Below are positions 33,503 to 46,820 of a stretch of 64,000 nt of DNA, piece by piece (position 1 is the stretch's first letter; every line of letters starts with the position of its first letter). Position numbers and translations under genes: made by a program. Under the pieces are notes generated by a model. It was not told the origin of the DNA and ran no database searches. It was given only the letters and a program-made list of their open reading frames with translations. The DNA is from Bisporella sp. PMI_857 (Eukaryota; Ascomycota; Leotiomycetes; Helotiales; Helotiaceae): positions 372,001-436,000 of the forward strand of contig JAJSPD010000020.1 in the NCBI GenBank assembly GCA_021307315.1, in the 5' to 3' direction.

Positions 33503-35841
33503 ATGCGTCCACTTCCGGGCGACGAGACCACTTCCAGGTCTCGAAGGACTAGCTTCACAGACAACGATCCCACCCCTTTGGCACGACCAGGCCACCCTCC
33601 GCAGATGTCCTACTTCCTCACAACTGAAGAAGAAATTGGAGATACAAATCCTATGTCTGTAGCAAGCAGAACAAAGCGGCAAGATGCTCCCAAAGAAGGC
33701 AGCTTTGGTGTGGAGAGCTTGGAAACTACGATAAGCTCCTTACCCTCAGATAATGAGAATGGAGACGAGAAGCTGCGTGTTGCAAGGAGAAACTGGAAGA
33801 AGAAGCTGGCTGTCTCAACAGCAGGAAAAGATCTCGACCTGCCAGATCTAAACTCCCCTTCTTCCGACGATGTTAGTCGAAATGCCTCCCCTTGTCACCA
33901 CCGAAGTGCTTCCCAGACCACTCTTTCTCGCCCTTTTACACCTCTTTCCTACGCATCTGCTGGACCTACATCCTTCATCAACAGCCCATACTCAAGAAGG
34001 TCTTCAGACGCTGGATCTTCTTCCATGGATGATGCCAGCCAGGCAATCATGTCTAGTGGGGATGACGAGAAGGAAGAGGCTTCACAATTGTTAGATAGCG
34101 GAAGTGCTCCACAATTAGTCATGCCTAGCATTAAGATGCCGAGCAGGAGGCCATTTACAGACAAGGGTAAATACATGGGCAGATTGAAGGTGTTAATTGC
34201 GGGAGATTCTGGTGAGTTCTGTGAGATGACCTAATAGGATATTACTTACAATCTTAGGCGTTGGAAAAACTTCCCTAATTAAGGCGATCGTGCAGATATG
34301 CGAAGATATCGTACACGTAGACCCACTGACGAGTACTGCTATATCACTTCCACAATCACGAAAGAACTCAAGAACGAAGTCGAGAACTAGAGGCACAGAC
34401 ATGGAAACAACCTCAGAAATTACTGAAGTGTATGCAAGCACTCGAGCATATCCAGCATGGTGGTCCGATTTGGAGGAAAGTCGTATTTTGCGGAGAAGGA
34501 AGAGTATGGGTGATTCGGTTTTAGAGAGGAATTTATGCTTCGTTGATACCCCTGGTTATAGCAATAAGGCTTTGGTAGGTGTTACTTCGTCTTCATTTGA
34601 ATTTTGCTAATGAACGTAGTGTTTGGAAACAATCACTCCTGTAGTTGATTACATTGAAGCGCAACTACAAAAGGCTGCATCGATGCCTAACATGAGTGAT
34701 AGTGATATGGTCAGTATGCTGAGTGGAAATGGTGGGACGCAGGTAGACCTTGTCTTCTACGTGTTCAACAATCGTAAGGGTATATTTATCTACAAATTAG
34801 AGCAGACAATTAACATTTTCAACAGAAGTGAAGTCGGTTGATATTGAATATTTGAAACGACTTTCACAATTCACGAATATCATACCAATCATCTCTCAAG
34901 TAGATGTTCTTAACATTGACCAGTTAGCAGAATTGAAGGGGAATATCACGAGTGCGCTGGAAACGAACAATATACGAACCTTTTCATTGGTTAAGCCAAG
35001 TGATATTGGTCAAACTAATTTCACAGCTCCTTACGCAGTATCTGCGCATCCTTCAAAGGATGAAGAAACTATGGATGCCTCGCTTCTGATGTCCCCAGAC
35101 TACGTACAACCGCTCCTCCCATCCGAGCTCGATCAACTTGTGTCACAAGTTTTTGAACGAGATACCGTTTCGTGGCTTAGGCACTCTGCTGCCAAAAAGT
35201 TTACCCAGTGGAGAAGCGCAGCGGAGCCCCATTCAAGACCCCAATCGCTTTACCGGCCCATAACCCAGTCTAATTCGCTGGTTTCTGCATCAAATCTTCT
35301 CACCGCGCCAGTTGGCGTAACTACGTCTTATGCATTAGCGAGAATATCAGACCACACACAAAGAGAAGAAAGGATTGCACAGGTTCGTTTGGCAAATTGG
35401 GCAGCAGATCTTCAGCGAAGTCTCCAGAACGAGCGCAATCGTTTTGAGGAGCTCGCTAGAGCCGATCGTGCGGTATGGCTCACCGAGCGGTTAGGGGAAT
35501 GTGTACAGGATGGGACCATTGTGCCTTTGTCCGAAGCTCGACGACCATCGTTTCAGACGTCCACTTTCGCTAACGAAGTACGGGCCAAGCAGGGAACATA
35601 CTCGCGGCGAGGGCGCGGGAATAGACATGTGAATGGAGTCGATCCTCATGACCCTTTAGGATTATTACAACTCAATGAGGAAATGAAGCAGAAAGCCATG
35701 TTTGCTCTTAGACTTGTGGGCAGTTTTGGGTTTATAGGCGGTCTTGCATTCTGGATTACGAGGCAGTGGCATGGTGCAGGTGGTAATGTTGATTCGGACA
35801 GAGGCTTAATGAACTGGATGGGAAAGGCAGGTGTATGGTAG
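33503..35841 (+). CDS. Septin-like P-loop GTPase with C-terminal membrane segment, 4 exons
   Basis: A septin-type GTPase of 731 aa. Exons are 33503-34211, 34258-34574, 34620-34773 and 34826-35841; introns of 46, 45 and 52 bp keep the frame. Residues 1-225 are Ser-rich and probably disordered. The G1 loop GDSGVGKTSL (about 233-242) is split by intron 1. G3 is FVDTPGY, and the G4 position reads SQVD where septins have AKAD. VDIEYLKRLS and the following hydrophobic strand are septin-like. A charged, coiled-coil-prone region (QREERIAQVRLANW to RFEELARADR) precedes a hydrophobic segment (LRLVGSFGFIGGLAFWI, about 684-703) near the end. That segment is unusual for core septins and suggests membrane attachment. 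It may be the AspE-like or a related divergent fungal group. Confidence 0.8.
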
Positions 35842-37964
35842 ATAGCTATGCATGGCGTTGTGGACCAGGTAGCATGGATCTCTTCTCATACTCTTTTTCA
35901 AGCCTACGGGCTTTATGATATAGCGCATTAGCAGAGCATAGATTCACTAATTTTGGAATAGTCTCCATTTAGGTGGTGTCACAAAGGAGGCAAACACGGT
36001 TTGTATATCCCAGTTCGCTACCAGCCACAGTTCCTTGTTTGCCAGATGCAACACCGGTAAAGTTTCTGGAATCCACTTGTTCCTAATTGTGATTTATTAG
36101 TATGCACTGCATAGACTTCCTGTTCCGGTCGGGGTGCTGGGCGGGGAGACCAGTCTATCACCTAAATCCTAATTTCCATCTCATTTTCAAGAATTTTATG
36201 ATGCGTTGTCTGGTATACCTGGCGTGAACCAAACCAGAAGTACTCCAGAGACAAATACAGACAGACCATGGCCAAGTTGATGACCCACGTAGAAAAACAA
36301 CAACGTGGAGGCGCCAGCAAATCAACACCTATCACCGATCCACCTACACCCAGGCGCTCAGCTCAGACGGCCTTCGAGCGCTGCGTGAGCAGTCACGAAT
36401 ACCTCATAGCCCGGAGCTCAGACAATGAGCGGTGATTATACTTCCCAATGCACGGTTAATAGTAAAAACATATAATAGAGAAAACGGGATGTTTGGAGAC
36501 TCAGTGAATTAATGTGTCTAGTGTTTTCTTGAATCTAGAGTCCTCGAAAATGCATATAGGACTCTTCATATTAACCGACAAGAATATGCATACTGGTTGA
36601 AATATTACTCTAATCGGTACAATATCTTGTACGAAATTCGCAGCTTCAAGGTATCTCCCAACTCTTTGAAGGAATAATATGTGTTATTACTTTATTCTCT
36701 CCTATTGCGACTAAGAACCAGATTGGCTTTTTGTGAACAGGAAGGACTAAACTGTGATAGGTCTCTCAAGTGCAAACAATGCTAGTATCAATTCATCTAT
36801 CCCACCCGGATCCACCTTCTATATCCACTGAAAGGGACCCACGGCCCCGAATACCATCAACAAGTAAATGGCTTGAACACAACGCTCCCGGAGGTTGAAC
36901 TACATCCTTACCCACTACAAAGAAGATTTAGGTAATTGAGTTCTGCTAGTCTCAGCTTGAGATAATAATACGAGCTGTTAATGTCTTGGCTCACAAAGCA
37001 ATAGGGGCTCGTCTAACTGGCCAATTATGGAGGTTCACTTTTGGTGACACTATTTGCTAGAACAATATATATCATGAAAGAAGGGTGCAAACTATGGCGA
37101 TGGCCTGAGTCTTGTTTCGAAGGTGTAGACATATACAAGGCTAAGAAGTTCGCTAATAAAATGAGAACTTGAAAGAAAAGCTTTGTCACGGCCATTTTTG
37201 TGAGCACTAACATAAAATGCAACAAGATATTACAAACTCCTTGCCAGAAACAGAAGTCAAATATGTTCATTAGGCTAGAAGTGATAAATTTGGGAGTTAT
37301 CTGTTGCCATACCTTTCTGGCCACGTCTGATAGCTTTATATAAACCATATGGTTGGTGCAAATACATTGTTCTTCCATACTGGCTTTACTAAAAACCACG
37401 TTAGATTTTGTGGTAAGATCATATTGTTCTATACATCTGCAGACTTTTTCAAACCAGAAGATGCCATCGAGAGCTTTCATGACTATTGAGCTCACAATCT
37501 TCAAACTAGGTCTGATACGAATCTTTCAATTATTGGAGATTTCTAAACAATTCTTCTTGTAGACATCACAACTTAAGCACCTATATGATATTCTATATCA
37601 CGTTCTAGACAGTTATATTAGATTTCCCAGAGCCTTTACTGTAGAGTGCGGAATAGTTTAGAGTACTACTTTGTAGGTCTTTGCGGGAGGTTACCTGTGT
37701 CGCTTTAATATCTGGTAGCGAAAGGCGTAGTTCCTCAACAAAACCTTTGTGAAATATGGACTACTACATAAAGCGGCTCGTGTATGCGGCTTGCCCTTGG
37801 TGCGGCTCATATATGCGGCTGGTATATGCGGGTCCTATGTTATGGCCCGCCTTGGTAGCGTCCCCAAGAGATATTTGCTCTGATTTTCAAGTTCGATCAC
37901 TCTTACACTTCTCTCTAATTTACAATAATTGTCAATACCCGCCACCGACGAAGTTCCATCAACG
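35842..37964. other. Intergenic, no supported gene
   Basis: Over 2 kb of AT-rich DNA. A minus-strand frame at 37025-37504 begins TTG and is hydrophobic without motif. Short repeats of TATGCGGCT-like units lie at about 37772-37832. Confidence 0.5.
37772..37832. repeat. Short direct repeats of a GCGGCT unit
   Basis: GCGGCT recurs at least four times in about 60 bp, often as TATGCGGCT, just upstream of the next gene. It looks like simple repeat expansion or a cluster of factor sites. Confidence 0.4.
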
Positions 37965-39251
37965 ATGTATTGCTACGTGCTGGGCACTGACGGAGCAGTA
38001 CAGTACTATCCTGCCAACAACTCCTCGAATCTCTCTATGGTAACAGCTGGCCAAACAATCAATGGAAGTTCACTACTGCTTCCGCCAGAAGTTGAGCGTT
38101 CGATTTTGAACATGGCTCAAGGAGTTGGAGATATTCTGGAACTGGCAGCTTTTCCGCTACCAGTTTTGATCAGCAGCCTACTACTATCATTTTCAGAACT
38201 ACATCCCAGAAAGTTTGTTTTACGGATCTCGGCATCCTCCAGCGGTGATTTCAAACTGTTTACTTCGAAGGAGGGAGATAAGCAGAATACGGCTTTGTTA
38301 CCCACGAAGCAACTGTTCCCTACTTGGCACTATCGCTATGAGGCAATGTTGTGCATGCACATTTGGGGCTCACCGAAAGACATGTTCTCCTGTGTGCATT
38401 GCCAGAAGGCTTGGGGCGTTGCAAAAAAATTCATTCCAAATGACAAAGTCCCAGCTGCATCAGCAAACAGCCCAGTGAGCCCCAATCCATGGTTTGCAGA
38501 CCGTTACATTCTCTTCCTCTCGCCTAATATTACATGCCAAACACTCGAGCTCATTGCTCTCTCAATGTCTGCCAAGGATCTGGCTGCCATAAAGCGGCTT
38601 GCGATAAATGACAGATGGTTCAAACGAGAGAAGGCCGAAATCATTCCCTTTCTTCAAAAGTTTAACAACCTGAAGGAGTTGATACTCGTTTCAGAGCCAG
38701 AGCCCGAGTACAAAGCAGCCTTTGAGAAATATATCTCCAAACGCAAGCAAAGTATGGTTAATAGAGGAAAGCGGTTCTGGTACTATGACAACTGGCGCGG
38801 CCAGCTTGTGCCCGACATGGATTATCCTACCGTTCCAGACAAAATCGAGCTCGCAACTATCCGAACACCCTTCACCCGCACCGCAATTAATCGCGTAATG
38901 GAGGTGGAGGCGGAGCTAAGAGCCACCAGAAACAAGGAAGCATGGCCGGTTGATGAGTTCGTCTGTAACTTGGTACGCATCACGAGGAACGGTGTTAAGT
39001 GCGAGTCGGACTACCGAGAGGATACGGAGGCGGATGCTCAGGTAGATGCGTTGATGAAGGAAAACCAGGCTCTGGTGGATGCGAATGTCGGTGCTGTGTT
39101 GGACCAATACCTCGAGGAAGAGGCGCAGGATGAGAGTGATGGTCTTTTCGATTCTGGAGACGACGGATGTTTTGGTGAGGAGCTTGAGGAACTGGGTGAT
39201 GACCTTGAGCTCGAGGGAAGTGGAGGCGACGTTGAGGAGGCTTCTAAATGA
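37965..39251 (+). CDS. Hypothetical protein with acidic C-terminal tail
   Basis: A single-exon frame of 428 aa from the first ATG at 37965 (codons upstream in the same frame lack ATG). No family is recognised. The N-terminal half holds a short Cys pair (FSCVHC) after a hydrophobic stretch (LPVLISSLLLSF). The middle (DLAAIKRLAIN...FLQKFNNLKELILVSEPEPEY) looks like the helix-strand region seen after the 2EXR motif in many fungal proteins, but no clear 2EXR motif is present, so the relation is a guess. The last 60 residues are very acidic (runs of E/D), as in chromatin or nucleolar proteins. Codon pattern and length support a real gene; the function is unknown. Confidence 0.6.
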   Translation: MYCYVLGTDGAVQYYPANNSSNLSMVTAGQTINGSSLLLPPEVERSILNMAQGVGDILELAAFPLPVLISSLLLSFSELHPRKFVLRISASSSGDFKLFTSKEGDKQNTALLPTKQLFPTWHYRYEAMLCMHIWGSPKDMFSCVHCQKAWGVAKKFIPNDKVPAASANSPVSPNPWFADRYILFLSPNITCQTLELIALSMSAKDLAAIKRLAINDRWFKREKAEIIPFLQKFNNLKELILVSEPEPEYKAAFEKYISKRKQSMVNRGKRFWYYDNWRGQLVPDMDYPTVPDKIELATIRTPFTRTAINRVMEVEAELRATRNKEAWPVDEFVCNLVRITRNGVKCESDYREDTEADAQVDALMKENQALVDANVGAVLDQYLEEEAQDESDGLFDSGDDGCFGEELEELGDDLELEGSGGDVEEASK

Positions 39252-40241
39252 AGATATGATGGCAGAGCAGGTTATGCTACGGCACCACTCTCTCATTGAT
39301 TGATCCACATATGTACAATTCCAAACCAGCGACTGAACAAAGAGTAGATTTATTAAAACATGTTGTTAATGTGCCTGATCTAAGAACATCGTGGGAATGC
39401 AACTTCCTCATAATTCCAACCAACACGACGGATAAGATTGCCAAGAATATGCCTTGAGGGTAGACATATACCTGCAATGCTACTGTGCTCCGGTCTTCCG
39501 TGGTGTTGGTGGCTTTTGGTCTCTATTCACGCCAATAGACGGCTCGGGTTACACCAACATATCGTGTTGTAGAGCCAAGCCAAGCAAGATACTTCACCTC
39601 AGGATCCTCAGCCTACCTGCTCAGTACCTGCCAACATCCGTGGAATAAATATCAAAACTAGCACGATCTTTGTAGCCGACAAGGTGTCAAACCCCGCAGA
39701 CAACGCAGCGCCTGGCTCGGCCAAGAACGCAGGTAAGCAAGCACATATTCCAGCCGCTCACACCCTCTAAATCTTATCCCAGCGTAACGATCCGAGCGCG
39801 ACTCGCCGTGGACGTCCTCGCATGAAACTCTCGTGGACGGCGTTGCGCGGGAATAGACACACGGTAAATTAAAAAATGAGAGATAAACGAACGGATGATG
39901 GTGCGAAGGGAGAGACGAGCAACAAACGGCTTAAGCGCCTTTCGTTTCGATTTTTGAGCATACCACGATCTTGTGTCTTGGTGTGTCGCCTTGCAACAGA
40001 TGATAGAAGCGAACTCCTCGCAGGGCGAACCTAGATCGAGAAGAAAAGCAGAGACGCCTCCGGCACGCTTATTCGATGGCATTGCTTCCGAGCATGTTCT
40101 AAAGCGCAACCTGATGGGGACGGGATAGTTGTAAAGGCATATTACTTGATATATTCAGAAGCCAACGCGACAAGTGCACAACACCGCAGAACCCGGTACG
40201 GGGAATATTGTATTAAATTGTATTTTGAATGACCTATAACG
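39252..40241. other. Intergenic between convergent genes
   Basis: A 111-codon minus frame (39774-40109) lacks an ATG start and motif. Nothing else seen. Confidence 0.45.
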
Positions 40242-41750
40242 TTATCGAGCTGTCCCTCTAGTGTTTGGCCTACTGCTATGGAGTTCGGTCATGCTATCCG
40301 TCTCCACATATTTACCTCTATTCTGCCGGAAGCCCCCTCTATCACTTCCCCCAAAGGGACCAATACTCGACCTCTTCCCGTATCGCATCCGATCGACGAT
40401 GGATTTGCAAGCGTTTAGATTATTCGTGATATAAATGACCGCATTCCAGAAGCCTTGTAGTGGCAACACAAAGGCGGCGGCATATTGAAGCCCAACTGAC
40501 ACCTCGCCCTCGTGTACGACGGAATAGAGTCTGTTGGCTGAAGATGGTATCCATGTCACCATCATGGCGATGAAGAACAGTACTGATACCTTTGTATATG
40601 ACCAGGCAGCATTTTCAGCTTGATGTGCAGCGTGTCGTCTTATGGGATTGATTCTCGGGATTCCCAGACTCGACTTTGACGATATCGGATTTCTTCCAAA
40701 ATCAGCTCGTTGAGAATCAGATGGCTGTGAGCCAATTGTAACATTTCTATCCAAACCGCTTTCAACATCGAGAGATTGTGCAGATCCTACTGCCTTCTGA
40801 GACTTCTCGAATGGGGTTTTCGAACTTGATATGGTGATTGTATATGCATTATCCGGGTTAGTGGGTGCTGTAGGGAAACCATTATCTTGCGTGGTAGTGA
40901 GCCTTCCCAAGTCGATATTTTCCGACGAAGATTGGTTCACTGCCTCTGAGGTCACGAACACTTCGGTTGTCTTCATAGACTGGAATGGATCGTTGATGAG
41001 GGGTAGCGGATCCTGCACTGGTCCGTCGAAATTTCGAAGATGCTTCCTCTGTGCCCAGATTTCTCTACCGGCTCGGAGATATATTGCCATTGTGAGAAGA
41101 ATAACAAGCCTATGTTAGGTTAGGATACACTTCCATTCAAGTGTCGTGTCACATACCACACTGGAGCGTAAAAGGTTACGATGCGCAGAATATCCCATTC
41201 TCCGCTGACCCAACACCACAGGGTTGCGTTGCCATACACACGACCCTTGCCGCTACTTTTTGTGAAGATGTACACAAAGCCCGGAATAAAAGGGACTCCA
41301 TAACAAAGAATGAAATAGAGAACCTCCAGTCGCCGGAGTCTCTCCGCATCAAACTTTCGGTAGAACGTCAGGTACACATTACATGCCATAGCCAACGTCC
41401 AGTATGCATCAGCCGCCATGAACCTGAGAGGCTTTAGTTTGTGAGTTTAATAGAAAGTATGGTGAGACGACATACATCTGAATCAGGAAAGCCTGAAATT
41501 GACACAGTCCAGACTTTGGATTGGACAAGGCATCTCGTGAGATGAGCGTCGCGACATTTGTAAAAATGTTTCCCATGGAAGCATAGAACACCAGTCTATT
41601 GATTGGCTTCACTCGAAATTCTCTCTGAGCCAAGAAACTGATAGCGATAAAAGTACATCCTGCTATAGAGAGTGTCGAGCATGTTCGTTCAATGGTAGTG
41701 AAGTTCGTGAGGTCCTTGGGATGGTTGTTCAAAAGATCCACTAGCTTCAT
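40242..41750 (-). CDS. cAMP-receptor-like G-protein-coupled receptor, 3 exons
   Basis: A seven-transmembrane receptor of 469 aa. Exons are 41750-41476, 41423-41157 and 41109-40242; introns of 52 and 47 bp (GTATGT donors) keep the frame (IQM-FMAADAYW; PVW-LVILLTM). The N-terminus is short. TM segments include STLSIAGCTFIAISFLAQ, YWTLAMACNVYLTF, LYFILCYGVPFIPGFVYIF, FYAPVWLVILLTMAIYL, then a long Ser/Thr-rich third loop (about 150 residues), SVLFFIAMMVTWIPSSANR and AAAFVLPLQGFWNAVIYI. CWVSGEW and the order of features match fungal class V, cAMP-receptor-like GPCRs (Aspergillus GprH type). The ligand is unknown. It probably signals through G-alpha to the cAMP-PKA pathway. Confidence 0.85.
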
Positions 41751-44700
41751 CCTGATGAGTTTGCCTTCGACAATATCAAGGCCAAGGAAATCCGTCGCAG
41801 TTTTTAAATATAGCCTGGAAGTCCTCCGGAACAGGCGTGATGACCTTTGCGAAGCTTCGGTGTTTCGGTCGTAGTATTATGTGCTGTTCATCCCAGTTCC
41901 AGGTTCAACCGCGGTGTTATCCTCCTGAAATCACGTATTTGTGACCAGTTCTGTATAGAATGGTTGAAGCAGAACTGTCTTTCTGCGCCGAGGAACTGGT
42001 ACGGCAGACTAGTAGTAGACAGAACGTGAACACTTGTCTTGGCAGTCCAGTATCCGGGAAGAAATGCTACTAGGAAAGCACTGTCTAATTGTCTCAGCAC
42101 GACAGAAAGCCGGTATGCAGCAAGTGAAGACGAATGGCAGCGATAAATATCATGGAGAAGGTGGCCGCCGCATGTATAGAGCAAGATATTCGACTTTGGA
42201 AACAAATAATGTGACTGTCGCTAGGTCTTGGTGTTCATAGGAACACCCACATTGTGGACGGAAGATATGGTGGACTCTTATGCAAGCATGACTCTCCTGA
42301 GCTCACTTTGCCCAGGCTTAGGCGTTAGAGCGCGCCGGAGTGCTATCCTTAATGAAGCATAACAAACGAGATAGAATATTGCATTTGACATGGGGGGCCA
42401 AAAATCCGGGACGCCGTCAGCAACGCAATACACCAACCAATGCATGTGCAGGCATAAATATCGGCTCCGAAAATGGAATACCCCGCCTCCCCCAGGGTTC
42501 CTTTCAATTATCCCAGCATGGTAACAAATGAATGGATGATTCGTCGAGCTTGGCGGTGACTTAGCTGACAACATTCAATTTGACCCAGGTGCTTAGCAGG
42601 CTAAGACTTTTGGATCAAGTTACATTTTATCCAAAAAAAATATATGGTTGAACGGGGGGGAGTCGGTTGACATCCGCGACTACTGGGTGCAAGTTTGGTA
42701 ACGAAGGATGTTACATGCAGTTGTGCAACCAACCCTTTTGGCTGCATCTGCAATCAAAACTCGGATGAATGCCGAAGAGGACTGAGAGGATAATCAACGA
42801 ACAAAGCTGGCGTAAACATCTTTCAAAACGCCATTCCACCGATTACAAACCTGTGCATTGACTGCAAAAGAGGCCATGTTTGTGTGACAACGGCAACACC
42901 AAATGATTTTTCGAATCAACGGCTTAGGCTATATGTAGAAAAGAATGTGCTACTCGATGCTTGTAAAACATGTAGCTTACTGGCCATCTGAAGCGCAAAG
43001 GTGTATTTTAGGATGAAAAAGCAAAAAGTCTTCTACAGCTTTGCGGCATTGCCCTGTGGCAAATAAGCCATGGTGCTGACGTGCATGAGGCTCAAGCTGG
43101 ACGCTTCGGCTTAGAACGAACGCTGAACGGTGAAGAAACACGGCTGGGGCAGCCACACACGCGATGCCAAATGTCCCACATGGTGATAACGAAAGAACAT
43201 GTGTCCAACTATTGTCAAGCCCATGCCTCAGGCTTGGTGACACAGATATCTTTGATGGATGGGCGGGAGAGAGCGCTGACCACCAACGTCGTAGATTCTC
43301 GAGAGGTCACACAGGGACACACGGGATCGTGCAGCAGGTTGTATTATTCCATCGATATCGAGTTTGAGGGGGAGAGGGGGAGGGTGGTGGTGTGGTTGAA
43401 GAACACTCAAGACGCCAAGTTCGTGGAGAAAAGTTGGGGTGTTTTCGGGCGTGGTCCCTCCGCCTGAAAACACCGAAACACCGTTCAGGTCACCTGAAGA
43501 TTGAGATAGATGAACATCAACTTAGCGTATGCCAACATCTGATGCTCGAGGGGTTTCAGACAATCTCGGTTTAGAAGCTGAGCAGGATGAAAATATTCGA
43601 TGCTCACATCAGTCCGTCAGAACCTAGTTTCACGTGATATTAGCCTATTATGCCTTAGGCATTGTAATAACAAGTTCATGGGGACCACACGCATGAGAGC
43701 GTGAGCTCATATTACAAGATTGTTGATGCGCGAATCATTGGACATTTATTGCACCGTAATAAGCATATCATCCCTTGAAACACATCTTCGTCAGTCTCGA
43801 TCGCAACTCGGCGTTCAGCTCTTTTCGTTTCGTATGTCCAAGAGAAGGAGGATACCAGGCCGGACAAGCTTCGGATGTACAAGCACCGCAACCTTACCAA
43901 CCATCGTCAGCAGCAAAACAGCCCTGGATGGTCTGCTAGTCCCGACAAATGAGTATCCCAGATCAGAAGCTCTTCACTTGCATTTGCAGTGGGATGTGTG
44001 CACTATTGCAAAACCGAAACGACACACTTCCAACGTCATTTTCACCACAACTCCTGTACAGTACCTAAGGAGCACATGCATTCTTCTCTCCATTCCTTGC
44101 CTGTCGAGCCTATCTATGCCCGTGTCCAGGGTCAATTCTCGGCCCAAGGCGAGAAAGCGAATCTACACAGGACTCCGGAACATATCCAGTTCTGTGCCTG
44201 CCCCAACGGAATCCTGGGGGAACTTTAATATGAATACCGGTCAGATTAAGTTGTCGGTAAATTGATTGGTTGGCCCGTCTAAGACCGCAATACGAAGGCG
44301 ATAGAGTACAGACGTGCAAGCCGCGCAAATATTGTCCTTTTTCTAGCGTTCAAGATTTCCGTTCCTCGTGAAAGCATATGTTCGCTGCCTATCTCATGTT
44401 TAGAGACCATCTTTTCAAGGCTCTGAAACACGCGATAATCTCACTTTGAAAAGCCAAGCAGCTCAACAATGAATTGGTACTTAAACGAGGATAACGTGGC
44501 TGTCAGCATTGTTATATTGCGTCTCCACCCGCAGGATCAAGGGTTCCCCTGTTACTTATGCTCCTAAGGTCAACTCATTGAATCTTTCCACCCACTACCA
44601 ACCAAATGTTTGGAAACGTTCTTACGCACTCGCCTATGGAGACAGACAGACGGAGGCCTAGATTTTCCGCTCATCCTATATCCATACTCCTAGTTTAATC

Positions 44701-46710
44701 GGAAATACTTCTCTTGCCCTCGTGCCTAATCGGGCCTTGAAAATATACAGAAAAGGATCGCTGATACGGGGCGAATCAGCGCTGCTCCTTCGCGGATTGC
44801 TTCCGGACAGTTCCATTTTGCGGGGTGTAGGATAGCTTCATTTCTTTTTTGCGGGAGTCTCCAATCTCCCCACTGATCGCCCCTAAAAGAAGGATGAAGC
44901 GAGTTGTCAATGCAACGACAACGCAATTCGATGGAGCTGGCGGCCTTTGCGACAGTTGACTTGAGCTTTGATCTTATGTGCATTGTCGTATTTGTTTGCT
45001 AAATACGACGATGGATTTGTTTGCCCAATCATTTATCACGACGCATTTGCACACCCCTGAGCCATTGTGACGGGATTGTTGCCTGTGTAACACGGTCTAG
45101 GCTTTAATGACGACCACGTATAGGAGAAAATGACATGGATGGTGATGTTGCATTGCGTATTGGGATTCCTTTCTAGTTGTCTAGGATATGGTGACAGAAA
45201 ATATCTTCTGTGCATCGAAATATCTGAGCATTCATATCGTCCTCAACAGATCGAAAACCAAGCAACGACATCACTAGTTAGAGAAATTTCCAAACATTCA
45301 TCGCGTTTCGAGCTTACGGTGGCAGGTCTCTGTAATGCCCCAAAATTTGTATACCGGGTTATAACATTTTCTCCGGCTACGGAATTGTTTTGCCTCATGA
45401 CCTTTAGGATAAAAAATCTTCTTGGTTAACACTCCCAAGGCTGTATGTTGGGACTATATACACAGTAGTGTATTCAAGCCAACTCTCGTCCACTTCAGGG
45501 GAGTCTTGGCCTGCATCTCTATGGGTTACTGATGCAGGAACTAGGCAGGTACATAATCGCAGGCCAGTCGCACCTCGGTAGAGCGACAATCAATACCTCC
45601 ACCGTAGTACAGGATACGTGAGTCCAAACTCGCCCCGAAGCTGAACCGACGCCATGTCCCGTATCAGTATCTGGCCCGTCCCACGGTCACTTTTCAGCAA
45701 GCCACTTTTGCTCTCTCTCTGTTTCATTTTCAGTTATGGCGTTGAATTGGGGAGTACTTGTTTTCTTTAGACCCAAACAATTCTACTATCAGCCTTATCA
45801 ATCATATGGCCTAAGTTTAAGCAAAGTTCTGGCTAGGACCACAGTTTCGTTCTCGACTCTGGGTAGGGTAGATACAGTGACAGTTACTTAGGCCTCTTTA
45901 GCCACTGTGCCATTGATTTTATAGCCTCAAATTCGCATCAATCTTAACTGAGTGCCGATGAGTTTTGCAGTCCAATTTGCCACCGCTGCTCAAGTCCCAT
46001 GACTACTTCCTTCGAATCAGGAGATTTATGCTTACCATCGTTCTTCATTTGGCATGTGCGATGAACTCGCGGAGAAAGATAAGGTTCGGCTACCCCAGAA
46101 TATAGAGTTCAATGGAAGCGGATGCTTCCGCAACTAAACACTACTTTGCCGTTTTCACGACGGGCACTGAGTCGTGTCACGACGCCCTCATCTGTGAAAA
46201 GACTGGAAGGAAGAAATGAAACATGATAGCCTCCCATTTCATTGCACAACTATTAGATCCAAGATCTCTTGATATTTTAAGAAAATATGTATTCTTCTTT
46301 AAGCCCTAGTCATGTTGTCCCGCACCAGGTTATGATATCTATGTTATTTAGTACTCAAACATGCCTCGTGGCAGAGAATGGATAAAAATCTATAGGTATT
46401 GGTATAGGTCTAGCCTCCCACTATTTATCAAGTGAGCCTTAAGAAAGCGTTCTAGTTGTACTAGTGAGCACCATTCAATCTGATGCTGCTAGCTAGAAGT
46501 TGTGTTTGGACTGCGCAGAGCCCGCGTATTTCTCAAGAGGCTACCAGTTATTTCTTTTTGAAACAATTTTTATATGTTAACATTTCTTTATGTACTATAA
46601 CACCACAAAACCAGCGGTCGGCCACATCCAGTCTATTAAAAGCCAAAGAGTTTCCGAATATCGTAGAATATCATCAGCATCGAGCTTGCTACCCGTAGGG
46701 CGAAAGTAGA
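41751..46710. other. About 5 kb gene-poor region
   Basis: Many short frames on both strands, none with a motif. The frame 43720-44265 (181 codons) starts with TTG and its composition looks random. Two adjacent palindromes lie at 43438-43498. It could be decayed repeat DNA. Confidence 0.5.
43438..43498. repeat. Two adjacent palindromes
   Basis: The first has 14-nt arms with one mismatch (GTGTTTTCGGGCG at 43439-43451 against CGCCTGAAAACAC at 43461-43473) around a 9-nt loop. The second is TTCAGGT-C-ACCTGAA at 43484-43498. They may be protein-binding sites or remnants of a small inverted-repeat element. Confidence 0.5.
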
Positions 46711-46820
46711 ATGACTCGATACAGCACAGCCACTACAGCGACTCAACTCACAACATCCGCGAACACCTCAAACACCCTCGCAACAGCCGCTGTCAATAAA
46801 CGCCCCTTTATATATTTCTA

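Noticed and set aside
37025..37504. 159-codon hydrophobic minus-strand frame
   Set aside because: No ATG start; hydrophobicity follows from AT-rich DNA; no motif.
39774..40109. 111-codon minus-strand frame
   Set aside because: No ATG start and no recognisable domain.
43720..44265. 181-codon plus-strand frame
   Set aside because: Starts with TTG, has no family motif or splice support, and reads as random sequence.
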